Assembly (NCBI RefSeq): GCF_050717545.1
Contig: NZ_JBOITN010000040.1
Location: forward strand, 1-64,000
Direction: 5' to 3'
Length of the DNA: 64,000 nucleotides
DNA from: Clostridium_AD sp050717545
Lineage (GTDB): Bacteria; Bacillota; Clostridia; Clostridiales; Clostridiaceae
In this document: positions 18,124 to 26,301 of the stretch, piece after piece
Layout: each line of letters opens with the position of its first letter
Numbering within the stretch: the first letter of the stretch is position 1
Notes under the pieces: generated by a model
The model's input: only the letters and a program-made list of their open reading frames with translations
Database searches by the model: none
What the model was told of the DNA's origin: nothing
Made by a program: the position numbers and the translations under genes

Positions 18124-20037
18124 ATGCTAAGCCAGCAAGAAAAAACAATGATTTTAGATAATTTTGCAAAAGAGAATCAACCTATAGAAATAATAAATGA
18201 ATTAAATGATGGAGAATCTGGCGCAGCAGTCTATACTGTAGAGTTTGGCGAATCACGTAAATTAGGAGTTTTAAAAATACAAGAAATTAATGAAAGTGGA
18301 TTACATAATAAAGCGTTTTTACAATCTAGAGAGAATTCTATTGAAGGTTATATTCCCAGCATTATTGATGAGGTTGAAATACAAGGTAAAAATAATTTAA
18401 AGAGGTTTGGAGTACTTTATGAATTAGGTGGAGATAATGTAATGGGAATTAAAACTCTAAAATATTCACTAGAAAATGAATTAGCATTAGTTAAACAAAC
18501 AAGTGAACAAGTAGCTAAATTTTTATATACTTGGAATAAACCACATACATCTAAAATTAAATCACCTATTGATATAATGAAAAGCTCTTTAGGTTATAGG
18601 TTTATGGATGAAAAACTTATTAAAGCTTTTGAAAACCTAACCATTGATGAAGATAAAAAGTGGTTAGTTATTGATGGAGTAGACAAATTCTTTCCTAATC
18701 CTTACAATTTTTTTACAGATGAAGAGGTTTGGAATGGAACTCAAGTAAAATATTTAGATTCATGTATACATGGTGATTTCCATGGAGGTAATATAATTGT
18801 TTCTGTTAAGAAACCATCTATTATAGATTTTGGAAGTTACCAAGTTCATAGTAATATTTTTTATGATACAAGGTATTTAGAATTACATTCTTTAATGGAT
18901 TATCTAAAGTTTAATAATAATAAACAAAGAAAGTTTTGGGTTAGTCTATGTGATGAATTATCAAAAAATGTTAAGTATGTTGATATACCAGATGGAGATG
19001 GGGCTAGTATACTTAGAGATATAATCCCGGAATTACGACATGGTATAGATTTTCTGCTGTCGGATGCTAGGAATAAACTATATGAGCCATCTTTTTATTT
19101 AGCGGGGGTTTCTGCAGGACTTAATTTCATTCGTAAAACAAAGGATGAAGATAAACGGATGGCCGCAATGATATATGCAATGTATAACTTAAGAGCGGTT
19201 TTAAAACATGAGCTTATAGGGCTGTACAATCCTAGTCTATCCTCAAGCACTAGCGTTAAATGGTTTTTAGACGAAACGTGCGAAGGTGACTACCTAGACA
19301 ACGATTCAACATATAAGATTGATGAAAAGGCATACCATATTTCTGGTATAATAAAAAATAAATCTATAGAGCTTACGGTTGAGCCTATTATTAATTTAAA
19401 TAGTGGCAAGGTTAAGTCATTAGAAATACTAGTTAGGGATTCAAGATTAGAATTTTTTCCTTATGAAATGTTTGAAAAAGCTAGACTTACAGGAGATTTA
19501 GAAAATCTTACTATGCTAGCTTGTGATAAATTAAATAATTATTTGGATAAACTAACACCATTTATTGAAGAAGGATTATTTTTTAAACTTCAATCGGATA
19601 CAACTAGGCATACTATTAAAAAGGTAATAAAGAAATTGCAGGGGACGAACTTAGTTTTAGAAATTACTCAACGTATACCAAGAAGTGCATTTTGGCGAAA
19701 TTTTGCAGATGAATTAAAATTTAAGTTAGCTATGGATAACTTCGGGGAAGGTAACTCTAATATGGTTGAATTAATAAAGATGAAACCACATTATATAAAA
19801 ATTTCTCAGGAAATAGTTAGAGATGTAGATAAAGATGAAATAAAAGCATTAATGGTAGAGAACATGGTAAATATGGCTATTAAAACCGGCATGAAAATTG
19901 TAGCGGAGGGAATACGTACTCTGGGAGAAAAGAAAAAACTAATAGAGTTAGGAATTGAATATGGGCAAGGCTCGCATTTTTCGTCAGCAATGCTTATTGA
20001 TTATGCAGATTATGAAATTTGGAAAAGAGGATTTTAG
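18124..20037 (+). CDS. APH-like kinase domain fused to a degenerate EAL domain
   Basis: 637 aa, GGAGG before the ATG. Residues about 1-370 look like an aminoglycoside/choline-kinase-type phosphotransferase: catalytic loop HGDFHGGN at 216-223 and IDFG at 234-237, with an N-terminal ESGAAVYTV that may be the nucleotide loop. Residues about 400-637 follow the EAL phosphodiesterase pattern in order: LEILVR (E434), LEITQR, AMDNFGEG, YIKIS, VAEGIRT, YGQGSHF. Several residues needed for c-di-GMP hydrolysis differ (DDFG reads DNFG, KID reads KIS, the Asn-x-Ser strand reads KLQSD), so the EAL part is more likely a sensor than an enzyme. No membrane segment. Confidence 0.82.
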   Translation: MLSQQEKTMILDNFAKENQPIEIINELNDGESGAAVYTVEFGESRKLGVLKIQEINESGLHNKAFLQSRENSIEGYIPSIIDEVEIQGKNNLKRFGVLYELGGDNVMGIKTLKYSLENELALVKQTSEQVAKFLYTWNKPHTSKIKSPIDIMKSSLGYRFMDEKLIKAFENLTIDEDKKWLVIDGVDKFFPNPYNFFTDEEVWNGTQVKYLDSCIHGDFHGGNIIVSVKKPSIIDFGSYQVHSNIFYDTRYLELHSLMDYLKFNNNKQRKFWVSLCDELSKNVKYVDIPDGDGASILRDIIPELRHGIDFLLSDARNKLYEPSFYLAGVSAGLNFIRKTKDEDKRMAAMIYAMYNLRAVLKHELIGLYNPSLSSSTSVKWFLDETCEGDYLDNDSTYKIDEKAYHISGIIKNKSIELTVEPIINLNSGKVKSLEILVRDSRLEFFPYEMFEKARLTGDLENLTMLACDKLNNYLDKLTPFIEEGLFFKLQSDTTRHTIKKVIKKLQGTNLVLEITQRIPRSAFWRNFADELKFKLAMDNFGEGNSNMVELIKMKPHYIKISQEIVRDVDKDEIKALMVENMVNMAIKTGMKIVAEGIRTLGEKKKLIELGIEYGQGSHFSSAMLIDYADYEIWKRGF

Positions 20038-20141
20038 AATTTACATATAGAAAGTTATTTTTGATAATATTGTAAATTCTATAATGATTTTAAATAGTAA
20101 GCTTTGATATTTTATAGTAGCAAGGTCATGCTAGTGCACAA

Positions 20142-20185
20142 TAGTTTTAAGGCCACTCCTTTTATAAGAAGTGGCCTTAAAACTA
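20142..20185. terminator. Bidirectional terminator between the APH-EAL gene and ispF
   Basis: TAGTTTTAAGGCCACT and AGTGGCCTTAAAACTA form a 16-bp perfect stem, flanked by A- and T-rich ends. It serves both convergent genes. Confidence 0.85.
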
Positions 20186-20210
20186 TATATTTATGTAAAA
20201 GTATAATATT

Positions 20211-20678
20211 CTATGTTAGAAGACATATTGCATTAGAAGAAATTCCTTCGCCCCGCCCTGTAAAACCGAGGCCTTCCTCTGTAGTAGCTTTAACATTAAC
20301 TTTATCTATAGGTAAATATAGTGCAGATGCAATGTTTTTTACCATAAAGGAAATATGTGGTGCCATCTTAGGCATTTGTGCGATTATTGTGGCGTCGATA
20401 TTTTCAATTATATAATTTTTATCTTTTATTAACAGACCAACATGCTTAAGCAGGGCAATGCTAGAGACATTTTTATATTTATCGTCGGTATCAGGAAAAT
20501 GCTTACCAATGTCACCAAGAGCTGCGGCACCTAGCAAAGCGTCAATAATAGCGTGAACTAGAACATCTGCATCTGAATGACCTAGCAGTCCTGTCGCACT
20601 GGGAACATTTACACCACCAAGTATTAAACTTCTGCCCTTAACTAATTTATGAACATCGTATCCCATTCCAATTCTCAA
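20211..20678 (-). CDS. ispF: 2-C-methyl-D-erythritol 2,4-cyclodiphosphate synthase
   Basis: 155 aa. Metal site GYDVHKL (DxH at residues 8-10), GHSDADVLVHAIIDALLGAAALGDIGKHFPDTD, and the C-terminal VNVKATTEEGLGFTGRGEGI are the complete IspF signature. Fifth step of the MEP isoprenoid pathway. Alone here, without ispD. Confidence 0.96.
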   Translation of the reverse strand: MRIGMGYDVHKLVKGRSLILGGVNVPSATGLLGHSDADVLVHAIIDALLGAAALGDIGKHFPDTDDKYKNVSSIALLKHVGLLIKDKNYIIENIDATIIAQMPKMAPHISFMVKNIASALYLPIDKVNVKATTEEGLGFTGRGEGISSNAICLLT

Positions 20679-20736
20679 GCCAATAACCTCTTTTCAATTA
20701 AAATTATGAAAAACTTACTTTTCTTTTTAATATATC

Positions 20737-20783
20737 ATTTCTCCTCAATGTAATCAAGAAATTTAATTACATTGAGGAGAAAT
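20737..20783. repeat. 18-bp perfect inverted repeat upstream of ispF
   Basis: ATTTCTCCTCAATGTAAT and its exact complement flank an 11-nt loop, about 60 nt upstream of the ispF start. No T-run on either side. A strong hairpin or a large operator. Confidence 0.75.
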
Positions 20784-20822
20784 ATATATGCATAGCTAAA
20801 ATTGTAGAAAAATGAATAATAG

Positions 20823-21382
20823 TTATTCACATGTTATCAACAAAACTGTGGATAATGTGCATAACTCATTAGAGAAAACTTGAAAAATCTTATTTAAAAT
20901 ACAATTAATTACATAATAAATATACAAAATAGATATAAATGTAATTAAGAACTAATTATTATAATCAATTCCACAAGTTATGCACAAAAACTCTGTGGAT
21001 ACTGTGGATAAGTCTTAAATAATCTATAATAATTTACAACATTATACATATATTCAAGCATACTGTGGATTAGTAAATTTTATTGTGTACAATCTGTGAG
21101 TCTAAATAAAGTGTTTAGATAATATAAATAATTCTAATAATTCATTTATAAAAAAGTTTTGAAAAAACTATAGATGTAGTTATATCAACGTTTTATTAGG
21201 TTCTTTAAAAATATGAAGTAAATCGAATAAAATTTATATTTGTTAAAATATAACATAATTAAAAGAATTTTTTCGTATAACTAAGAATAATTTAAGAATA
21301 TAGACTATATGGTAAGTTAAATAGTTATTATTAACTAAGAGTAACAAGTTACCCACAAAAACTGTGTGAATAATGTGGATAA
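20823..21382. promoter_or_regulatory. DnaA-box cluster in the ispF-rluF spacer
   Basis: The 800-bp spacer holds perfect TGTGGATAA boxes at 20847, 21003 and 21374. One-mismatch boxes lie at 20823, 20834, 20856, 20978, 20994, 21064, 21349 and 21365, in both orientations. The first four sit within 42 bp and the last three within 34 bp. AT-rich tracts lie between. No open reading frame. Confidence 0.65.
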
Positions 21383-21397
21383 CCCTTAAATAAATCA

Positions 21398-21423
21398 AAA
21401 AACACACAAATTTGTGTGTTTTT
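21398..21423. terminator. Symmetric terminator downstream of rluF
   Basis: AAAAACACACAAA meets TTTGTGTGTTTTT with no real loop. On the minus strand it ends the rluF transcript with a T-run. Confidence 0.65.
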
Positions 21424-21480
21424 CAAGTGTGTTTTGATCAAAAATGCGAGAATTTAATAGAAATAAAATATTAAACTCTT

Positions 21481-22266
21481 TTATTTTGAAGCATTTTCAG
21501 TTTTAACAGAACTAGCTATTAAATTGTTAATACCTGTTAGTTCTTTTTGTGATAAATATCTCCATTTTCCGATATGTAGATTTCCCATAGAAACATTCAT
21601 GATCCTAAGTCTCTCTAGTTTAATAACGTTATATCCTAAATACTCACACATTCTTCGTATTTGACGATTAAGACCTTGCGTCAAAATTATTTTAAAAACA
21701 TATTTGCTTTCTTTTTTTACAAAACATTTTTTAGTTATAGTTTTAAGTACAGGGATGCCATTTGACATATTTTTTATAAAATTAGGTGATATAGGCTTAT
21801 TTACAGTGACAATATATTCTTTTTCATGGTTATTCCCAGAACGTAGAATTTTATTTACAATGTCTCCATCATTAGTTAAAAATATAAGACCTTGAGATGC
21901 TTTATCAAGACGTCCTATAGGGAAAATTCTCCTCGGAAAATTTATAAAATCTACAATATTGCCATTAACTTTATGTTCAGTGGTGCATGTTATACCAATA
22001 GGTTTATTTAACACTAGATAAACTAAATCTTCTTTTATTTTTAGTGGTTTGCCATTTATTTTAATGCAGTCGCTTGTGGATACTTGGGTACCCATTTCAG
22101 GGATTTTACCGTTTACGGTGACATTTCCTGCATCAATCATTTTATCTGCTTCACGTCTAGAGCAAAAACCAGTTTCACTTATAAATTTGTTTAACCTGGT
22201 TTTTGAACCGCATTCTTCATAGTGATTAGGAATAGTTACCTCGTTTTTGTTATATGTGGGTTTCAT
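21481..22266 (-). CDS. rluF: 23S rRNA pseudouridine synthase (RluF-like)
   Basis: 261 aa from the ATG at 22266, which follows AAAGGATGG; a longer frame to 22308 has no site. N-terminal S4 domain RLNKFISETGFCSRREADKMI, catalytic loop GRLDKASQGLIFLTNDGDI (catalytic Asp in RLD), and QGLNRQIRRMCEYLGY in the C-terminal half. The RluB/E/F group modifies the 23S peptidyl transferase region; RluF over RluB is a judgement from the short S4-linked N terminus. Confidence 0.85.
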   Translation of the reverse strand: MKPTYNKNEVTIPNHYEECGSKTRLNKFISETGFCSRREADKMIDAGNVTVNGKIPEMGTQVSTSDCIKINGKPLKIKEDLVYLVLNKPIGITCTTEHKVNGNIVDFINFPRRIFPIGRLDKASQGLIFLTNDGDIVNKILRSGNNHEKEYIVTVNKPISPNFIKNMSNGIPVLKTITKKCFVKKESKYVFKIILTQGLNRQIRRMCEYLGYNVIKLERLRIMNVSMGNLHIGKWRYLSQKELTGINNLIASSVKTENASK

Positions 22267-22300
22267 TTTACACCATCCTTTGCGAGTATATCGCGAGTCA

Positions 22301-22870
22301 TCAATCAATAAATGGTTGCTTGTTATTTAATAAGACCTTAAAATCATGTGTTTTAGCATATCTATTAAATTCTGGGATGTTAACTTTTACATTATTTTTA
22401 TTATCGGTAACAAATATAGATATTTTAAAGCCGTCTTCTGCATGTGCTTTAGTCAAATATTCTTGCTTAATAGATTGATCTAGAATTAATTTTAAAGCTT
22501 CATCTAAAGATTTGTGTTTTAAGGATACCAGCTTGATTATTTTATAACCGCCTTCGCTAAGGCCTTCAACCTTTTTAATCGTATCTGATCCGCTTACCTC
22601 CATCTTTATAGAACAATTCATGTCTACTATAACAGAATAATTATATTTATTATCCAAGTACAATTTTCTTAGTGAGAATATAAGTAAGATTATGAAAGCA
22701 ATTGTAAGCATAAATTTCCAAATTACAACTTTTTGAAATTCGTAGCCTTCGTATAATTGACCGATTACAGGGTCGCCCGTGTGCTTTTCTAGGGTGACAA
22801 ATTCATTTTTTTCGGTTATAATGTATACCTTATTTTTTTCAATGTTAATTATTTTACCTGACTTACGCAT
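22301..22870 (-). CDS. RsgI N-terminal-domain membrane protein
   Basis: 189 aa from the ATG at 22870, with AAAGGGGGA nine bases upstream. The RsgI-type anti-sigma-I domain (MRKSGKIINIEKNKVYIITE, then FVTLEKHTGDPVIGQ) fills residues 1-45. A membrane helix lies at about 52-72, then a 115-residue outer domain without a known sugar-binding module. In Clostridium such proteins usually sit beside a sigI gene and sense extracellular polysaccharide. No sigI is visible here. Confidence 0.75.
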   Translation of the reverse strand: MRKSGKIINIEKNKVYIITEKNEFVTLEKHTGDPVIGQLYEGYEFQKVVIWKFMLTIAFIILLIFSLRKLYLDNKYNYSVIVDMNCSIKMEVSGSDTIKKVEGLSEGGYKIIKLVSLKHKSLDEALKLILDQSIKQEYLTKAHAEDGFKISIFVTDNKNNVKVNIPEFNRYAKTHDFKVLLNNKQPFID

Positions 22871-22953
22871 TTTGGATCCCCCTTTGGATGATAATAAATA
22901 TTTAATAATACTTGACATAAGGTGAAGAAATTGGTACGTTCATTGCAGAAGGT

Positions 22954-23023
22954 ATTAAATCATCTCCTGCAGAGCTTCATTAAAGACTTCAGAAGGAGAT
23001 TTTCCTTCTTAAAAGTCGTTAAA
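22954..23023 (-). repeat. TTAACGAC-family repeat, reverse copy
   Basis: Read on the minus strand it starts TTAACGACTTTTAAGAAGG, passes a hairpin, and ends GCTCTGCAGGAGATGATTTA. It lies between the divergent RsgI-like and histidine kinase genes. The GTCGTTAA end and the GATGATTTAA end are both present. Confidence 0.65.
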
Positions 23024-23071
23024 TTAAGGCTTAAGGTTATATACATACAAAATATTAAATAGGGGTATATT

Positions 23072-24424
23072 ATGAGAGAAACATTTTTAAGCGAATTTTA
23101 TATATTTATAGGTAGCTTAATTATTATAAATATTACAGTTATTTATATAGTAATTAAATCATTAATGAATAAAAAATCTAAAGAATATGATAAGAGAACT
23201 AATGCAATAATTGATATATTTAAGTCTACAACTAATATAGAAGACATTTTTGAAAAATTACTAAAAAATATATATGAAATTGTAGAGTATGACACAGCTA
23301 TAAGTGTATTTAAAGATGATAATGATTGTAAACATGTAGGTTGCAAAGGCATAGGAGAAGGACTAGATTTAAGTAGTTATTTTAAGCAAGATAAATATCT
23401 TGAACTAATTAAAAAAGTCATAAAGCCAAACATGCCTTATTATATTAAGGATTTAAACAAATCAAAATATGCAAAGATTAATACTGAGTTTCAAATAGTA
23501 TTATATCATATGAGAAGCCTACTTATAGTCCCAATAATCTATAATGAAAAAATATATGGGGCAGTTATAATTCTTAGTCATAAAAAATCAGCATATAATG
23601 AATTTTTAATATCAAGTGTCATGTTATTTGTTGGTAGAGTCACCATAGCTATTGAAAATGCCATGATACTAAAAAAATTAAGAGATGCGGATATGGTTAA
23701 AACAGATTTTTTATCAACGGTATCGCATGAGCTTCGTACACCATTAACTTCAATTATTGGATTTGCAGAAATGGTAAAACGAAAATTTGAAAAATCAATA
23801 GTAAATATGATAGATATTAAAAGTGAAAAAAATAAAAGTGAGGTAGAAAAAATAAAAAGAAATATAAATATAATTTTATCTGAGGGCGAGAGATTATCCT
23901 TCCTTATAAATGATTTATTAGATATATCAAGAATTCAGGCACGTAAAGTTCATTTAAATATGATGGAAGTTGCCATGGAAGAGATTATAAATCACGTAAT
24001 AACATTAACTGACCCAATTATTAAAGGTAAATTAATTCAGGTTGTTCAGAGCATAAGGGAACCGCTTCCTATAATTATGGCAGATAAGGATAAATTAATG
24101 CAAGTAATAATTAACCTTATTTCTAATGCTATAAAATTTACGCAAGAGGGATGTATAGTATGCAGTGCAAGAGTTGCCCGGGATAATATTATAGTAACCA
24201 TAAGTGATACGGGGATAGGTATTAGAGAAGAAGATAAAAAGTATATATTTGAAAAATTTAGTCAAGTTGGAGATAATCTCACTAGCAAACCTAGTGGTAC
24301 AGGACTTGGATTATCTATATGTAAGTATATTATTGAACAACATGGTGGAAAAATATGGGTTGAGAGTGAAATAGGAAAAGGAAGTGATTTTTCATTTAGT
24401 ATACCTATATTAAAGACAAAGTAG
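23072..24424 (+). CDS. Membrane-anchored GAF-domain histidine kinase (orphan)
   Basis: 450 aa. One N-terminal membrane helix (about residues 7-30), a GAF-like domain (about 50-200), HisKA with H219 in STVSHELRTPLTS, then HATPase_c with NLISNAIKFT (N box), DTGIGIREED (G1) and GTGLGLSICKYI (G2). All catalytic motifs are intact. No response regulator gene is adjacent, so its partner is elsewhere; clostridial orphan kinases often feed Spo0A, which is only a possibility here. Confidence 0.92.
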   Translation: MRETFLSEFYIFIGSLIIINITVIYIVIKSLMNKKSKEYDKRTNAIIDIFKSTTNIEDIFEKLLKNIYEIVEYDTAISVFKDDNDCKHVGCKGIGEGLDLSSYFKQDKYLELIKKVIKPNMPYYIKDLNKSKYAKINTEFQIVLYHMRSLLIVPIIYNEKIYGAVIILSHKKSAYNEFLISSVMLFVGRVTIAIENAMILKKLRDADMVKTDFLSTVSHELRTPLTSIIGFAEMVKRKFEKSIVNMIDIKSEKNKSEVEKIKRNINIILSEGERLSFLINDLLDISRIQARKVHLNMMEVAMEEIINHVITLTDPIIKGKLIQVVQSIREPLPIIMADKDKLMQVIINLISNAIKFTQEGCIVCSARVARDNIIVTISDTGIGIREEDKKYIFEKFSQVGDNLTSKPSGTGLGLSICKYIIEQHGGKIWVESEIGKGSDFSFSIPILKTK

Positions 24425-24441
24425 TAAAAACTCGGTCCAAA

Positions 24442-24493
24442 AAAATACACTATAGAGTGGCGAAAAGATAAGTGCCGCTCTTAGTGTATTTTA
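24442..24493 (+). terminator. Terminator after the histidine kinase
   Basis: AAAATACACTA, with an inner GAGTGGC, pairs with GCCGCTC and TAGTGTATTTT. The 3' side runs directly into the repeat copy at 24491. Confidence 0.8.
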
Positions 24494-24524
24494 ACGATAT
24501 TTAGCTCAGCAGGAGCTGATTTAA
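24491..24524 (+). repeat. TTAACGAT-type copy of the dispersed repeat
   Basis: TTAACGATATTTAGCTCAGC followed by AGGAGCTGATTTAAC. It directly abuts the histidine kinase terminator, as the copy at 37720 abuts another hairpin. Confidence 0.65.
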
Positions 24525-24576
24525 CTAGATTTTATAAAAAGATGTGAGAATATATTCTGCCAACATATTTATAGAA

Positions 24577-26031
24577 TTAGAGTATAGGGGAAAGTAATCT
24601 CGAAATAGATTCCTTGAATTTAACTATAAAGTTTCTATTAGTGTAATCCTCAATAGTTAATTCATTACAAAATGTTAAATCATTCATAAAAAAGTTGTCT
24701 AGGTCAGAAGTTATTTCTTTATCATATATAAAAGCATTGATTTCAAAGTTTAAAGTAAAACTTCTAATATCTAGGTTGGCTGTACCTACAGAGCTTATAG
24801 ATCCATCAATAGAAAGAAATTTACTATGAAGGAAACCTTTAGTGTAGGTATAACATTTTACGCCCGATGCCAGAAGTTCGCCCATATAGGATGTAGAAGC
24901 CCAATATACGAAAGGATGATCTGGTTTACTTGGTATAAGTATGCGTACATCGACGCCTGAGAGAGAAGCTATTTTTAGTGCCTCGAGTATGCTATCGTCT
25001 GGAATAAAATAAGGCGTTTCTATATAAATAGTGTTTTCAGCTTTGCTAATCATTTTTAAATACCCATTTTTAATAGAGTTAAAGGTAGAATCAGGACCAC
25101 TCGAAACTATTTGAAGACCTGATTTTCCAATGTGTGGTCTGTGGGGGAAATATTTATCGTCAAAATTTGAATCTTCTTTTGAGGCAAATCTCCAATCCAT
25201 TAAGAAATGAAGTTCTAATGCATCAATTGCATCGCCTTCTATAAATAAATGAGTATCTCGCCAAAAACCGAATTTTTTAGAATGTCCTAGATATTCATCC
25301 CCGATATTAAAACCACCTATGAAAGCATATTTACCATCAACAGTACATATCTTGCGATGGTTTCTAAAGTTTAATCTGAGGTTTATATAAGGAAGAAAAG
25401 GTGGGAAGAAACAAAAAGCTTTTCCACCGGCCTTAATTAAAGGTGCAAAAAAAGATTTAGGAACCTTAAGGCAACCCATTCCGTCATATAGTAATTTTAC
25501 CTCTACTCCTTCGTTGGCTTTTTTACATAGTATATCAAGAATTTCTTTTCCTAAAATATCATTTTGGAATATATAATACTCCATATGAATGTATGTCTGC
25601 GCGCTATTAAGACTTTCTTTAAGTTGATCAAACTTTGCTTTTCCATCAGTAAATATAGTAATCTTATTATTATTGGTATAAAAAGAGTTGTCACTACAAA
25701 GATTAAGTTTCATTATGTCGGAATATTTACTTAAAAAAGGATTAGTTTTAGTTAAACTTTCGTTATCTAAAAATTCTGTTTGTTTACTGACAATAGAAGA
25801 TAGGTTTTCTTTTTCTTCCTTTTTTAGTTTGAACATTTTTGTTCTTTTCAAATTTTGACCGAAAAACAGATATACAATAAACCCTACACTAGGTAAAAAC
25901 AGCAATACCATAAGCCATGTCCAAGTATTTGCTGGGTTTTTTCGTTCGATAAAAACAACTACAATAGCAAAAATAATATTAATAAAAAATAGTAAATTAA
26001 AAAAACGTAAAAATAGTTCACTAGAAAACAT
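24577..26031 (-). CDS. cls: Cardiolipin synthase
   Basis: 484 aa from the ATG at 26031, chosen because GGAGG lies five bases before it. Two N-terminal membrane helices, then two PLD motifs: HRKICTVDGKYAFIGGFN and HSKFLSIDGSISSVGTANLD (HxK...D with GG and GT). It joins two phosphatidylglycerols to cardiolipin at the membrane. Also supported by the PNPANTWTWL-like RKNPANTWTWLMVLLFLPS segment. Confidence 0.95.
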   Translation of the reverse strand: MFSSELFLRFFNLLFFINIIFAIVVVFIERKNPANTWTWLMVLLFLPSVGFIVYLFFGQNLKRTKMFKLKKEEKENLSSIVSKQTEFLDNESLTKTNPFLSKYSDIMKLNLCSDNSFYTNNNKITIFTDGKAKFDQLKESLNSAQTYIHMEYYIFQNDILGKEILDILCKKANEGVEVKLLYDGMGCLKVPKSFFAPLIKAGGKAFCFFPPFLPYINLRLNFRNHRKICTVDGKYAFIGGFNIGDEYLGHSKKFGFWRDTHLFIEGDAIDALELHFLMDWRFASKEDSNFDDKYFPHRPHIGKSGLQIVSSGPDSTFNSIKNGYLKMISKAENTIYIETPYFIPDDSILEALKIASLSGVDVRILIPSKPDHPFVYWASTSYMGELLASGVKCYTYTKGFLHSKFLSIDGSISSVGTANLDIRSFTLNFEINAFIYDKEITSDLDNFFMNDLTFCNELTIEDYTNRNFIVKFKESISRLLSPIL

Positions 26032-26235
26032 AAAAGCCTCCAAAAAATTCATTTTATCTTATGATAATAGTATACATATAAATCAACATAAAAAAACAGT
26101 GAAAAACAGTAAAAAATAAAATAATTTTTATTAATATCATTGATTTATGAATAAAACAGGAATATTTTAATTTTATAATTTATATTATTAATGAAGTAGT
26201 AAGTTCTATGGTATAATAAAGCTGAATCGTTAAGC

Positions 26236-26256
26236 ATGATTTAAGGGGTAAATCAT
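26236..26256. repeat. Palindrome upstream of the YiiX-like gene
   Basis: ATGATTTA and TAAATCAT flank AGGGG, just behind a GGTATAAT that may be the -10 of the 26302 gene. A possible operator. Confidence 0.4.
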
Positions 26257-26301
26257 ATTTTAAGTAAAATTTAAAAATGAAAACAAATTGGGGATAGATA
26301 T

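Noticed and set aside
20823..21382. The chromosomal origin itself
   Set aside because: No dnaA, dnaN or rpmH nearby, and no clear DnaA-trio plus unwinding layout that I can establish by eye; called a DnaA-box cluster instead.
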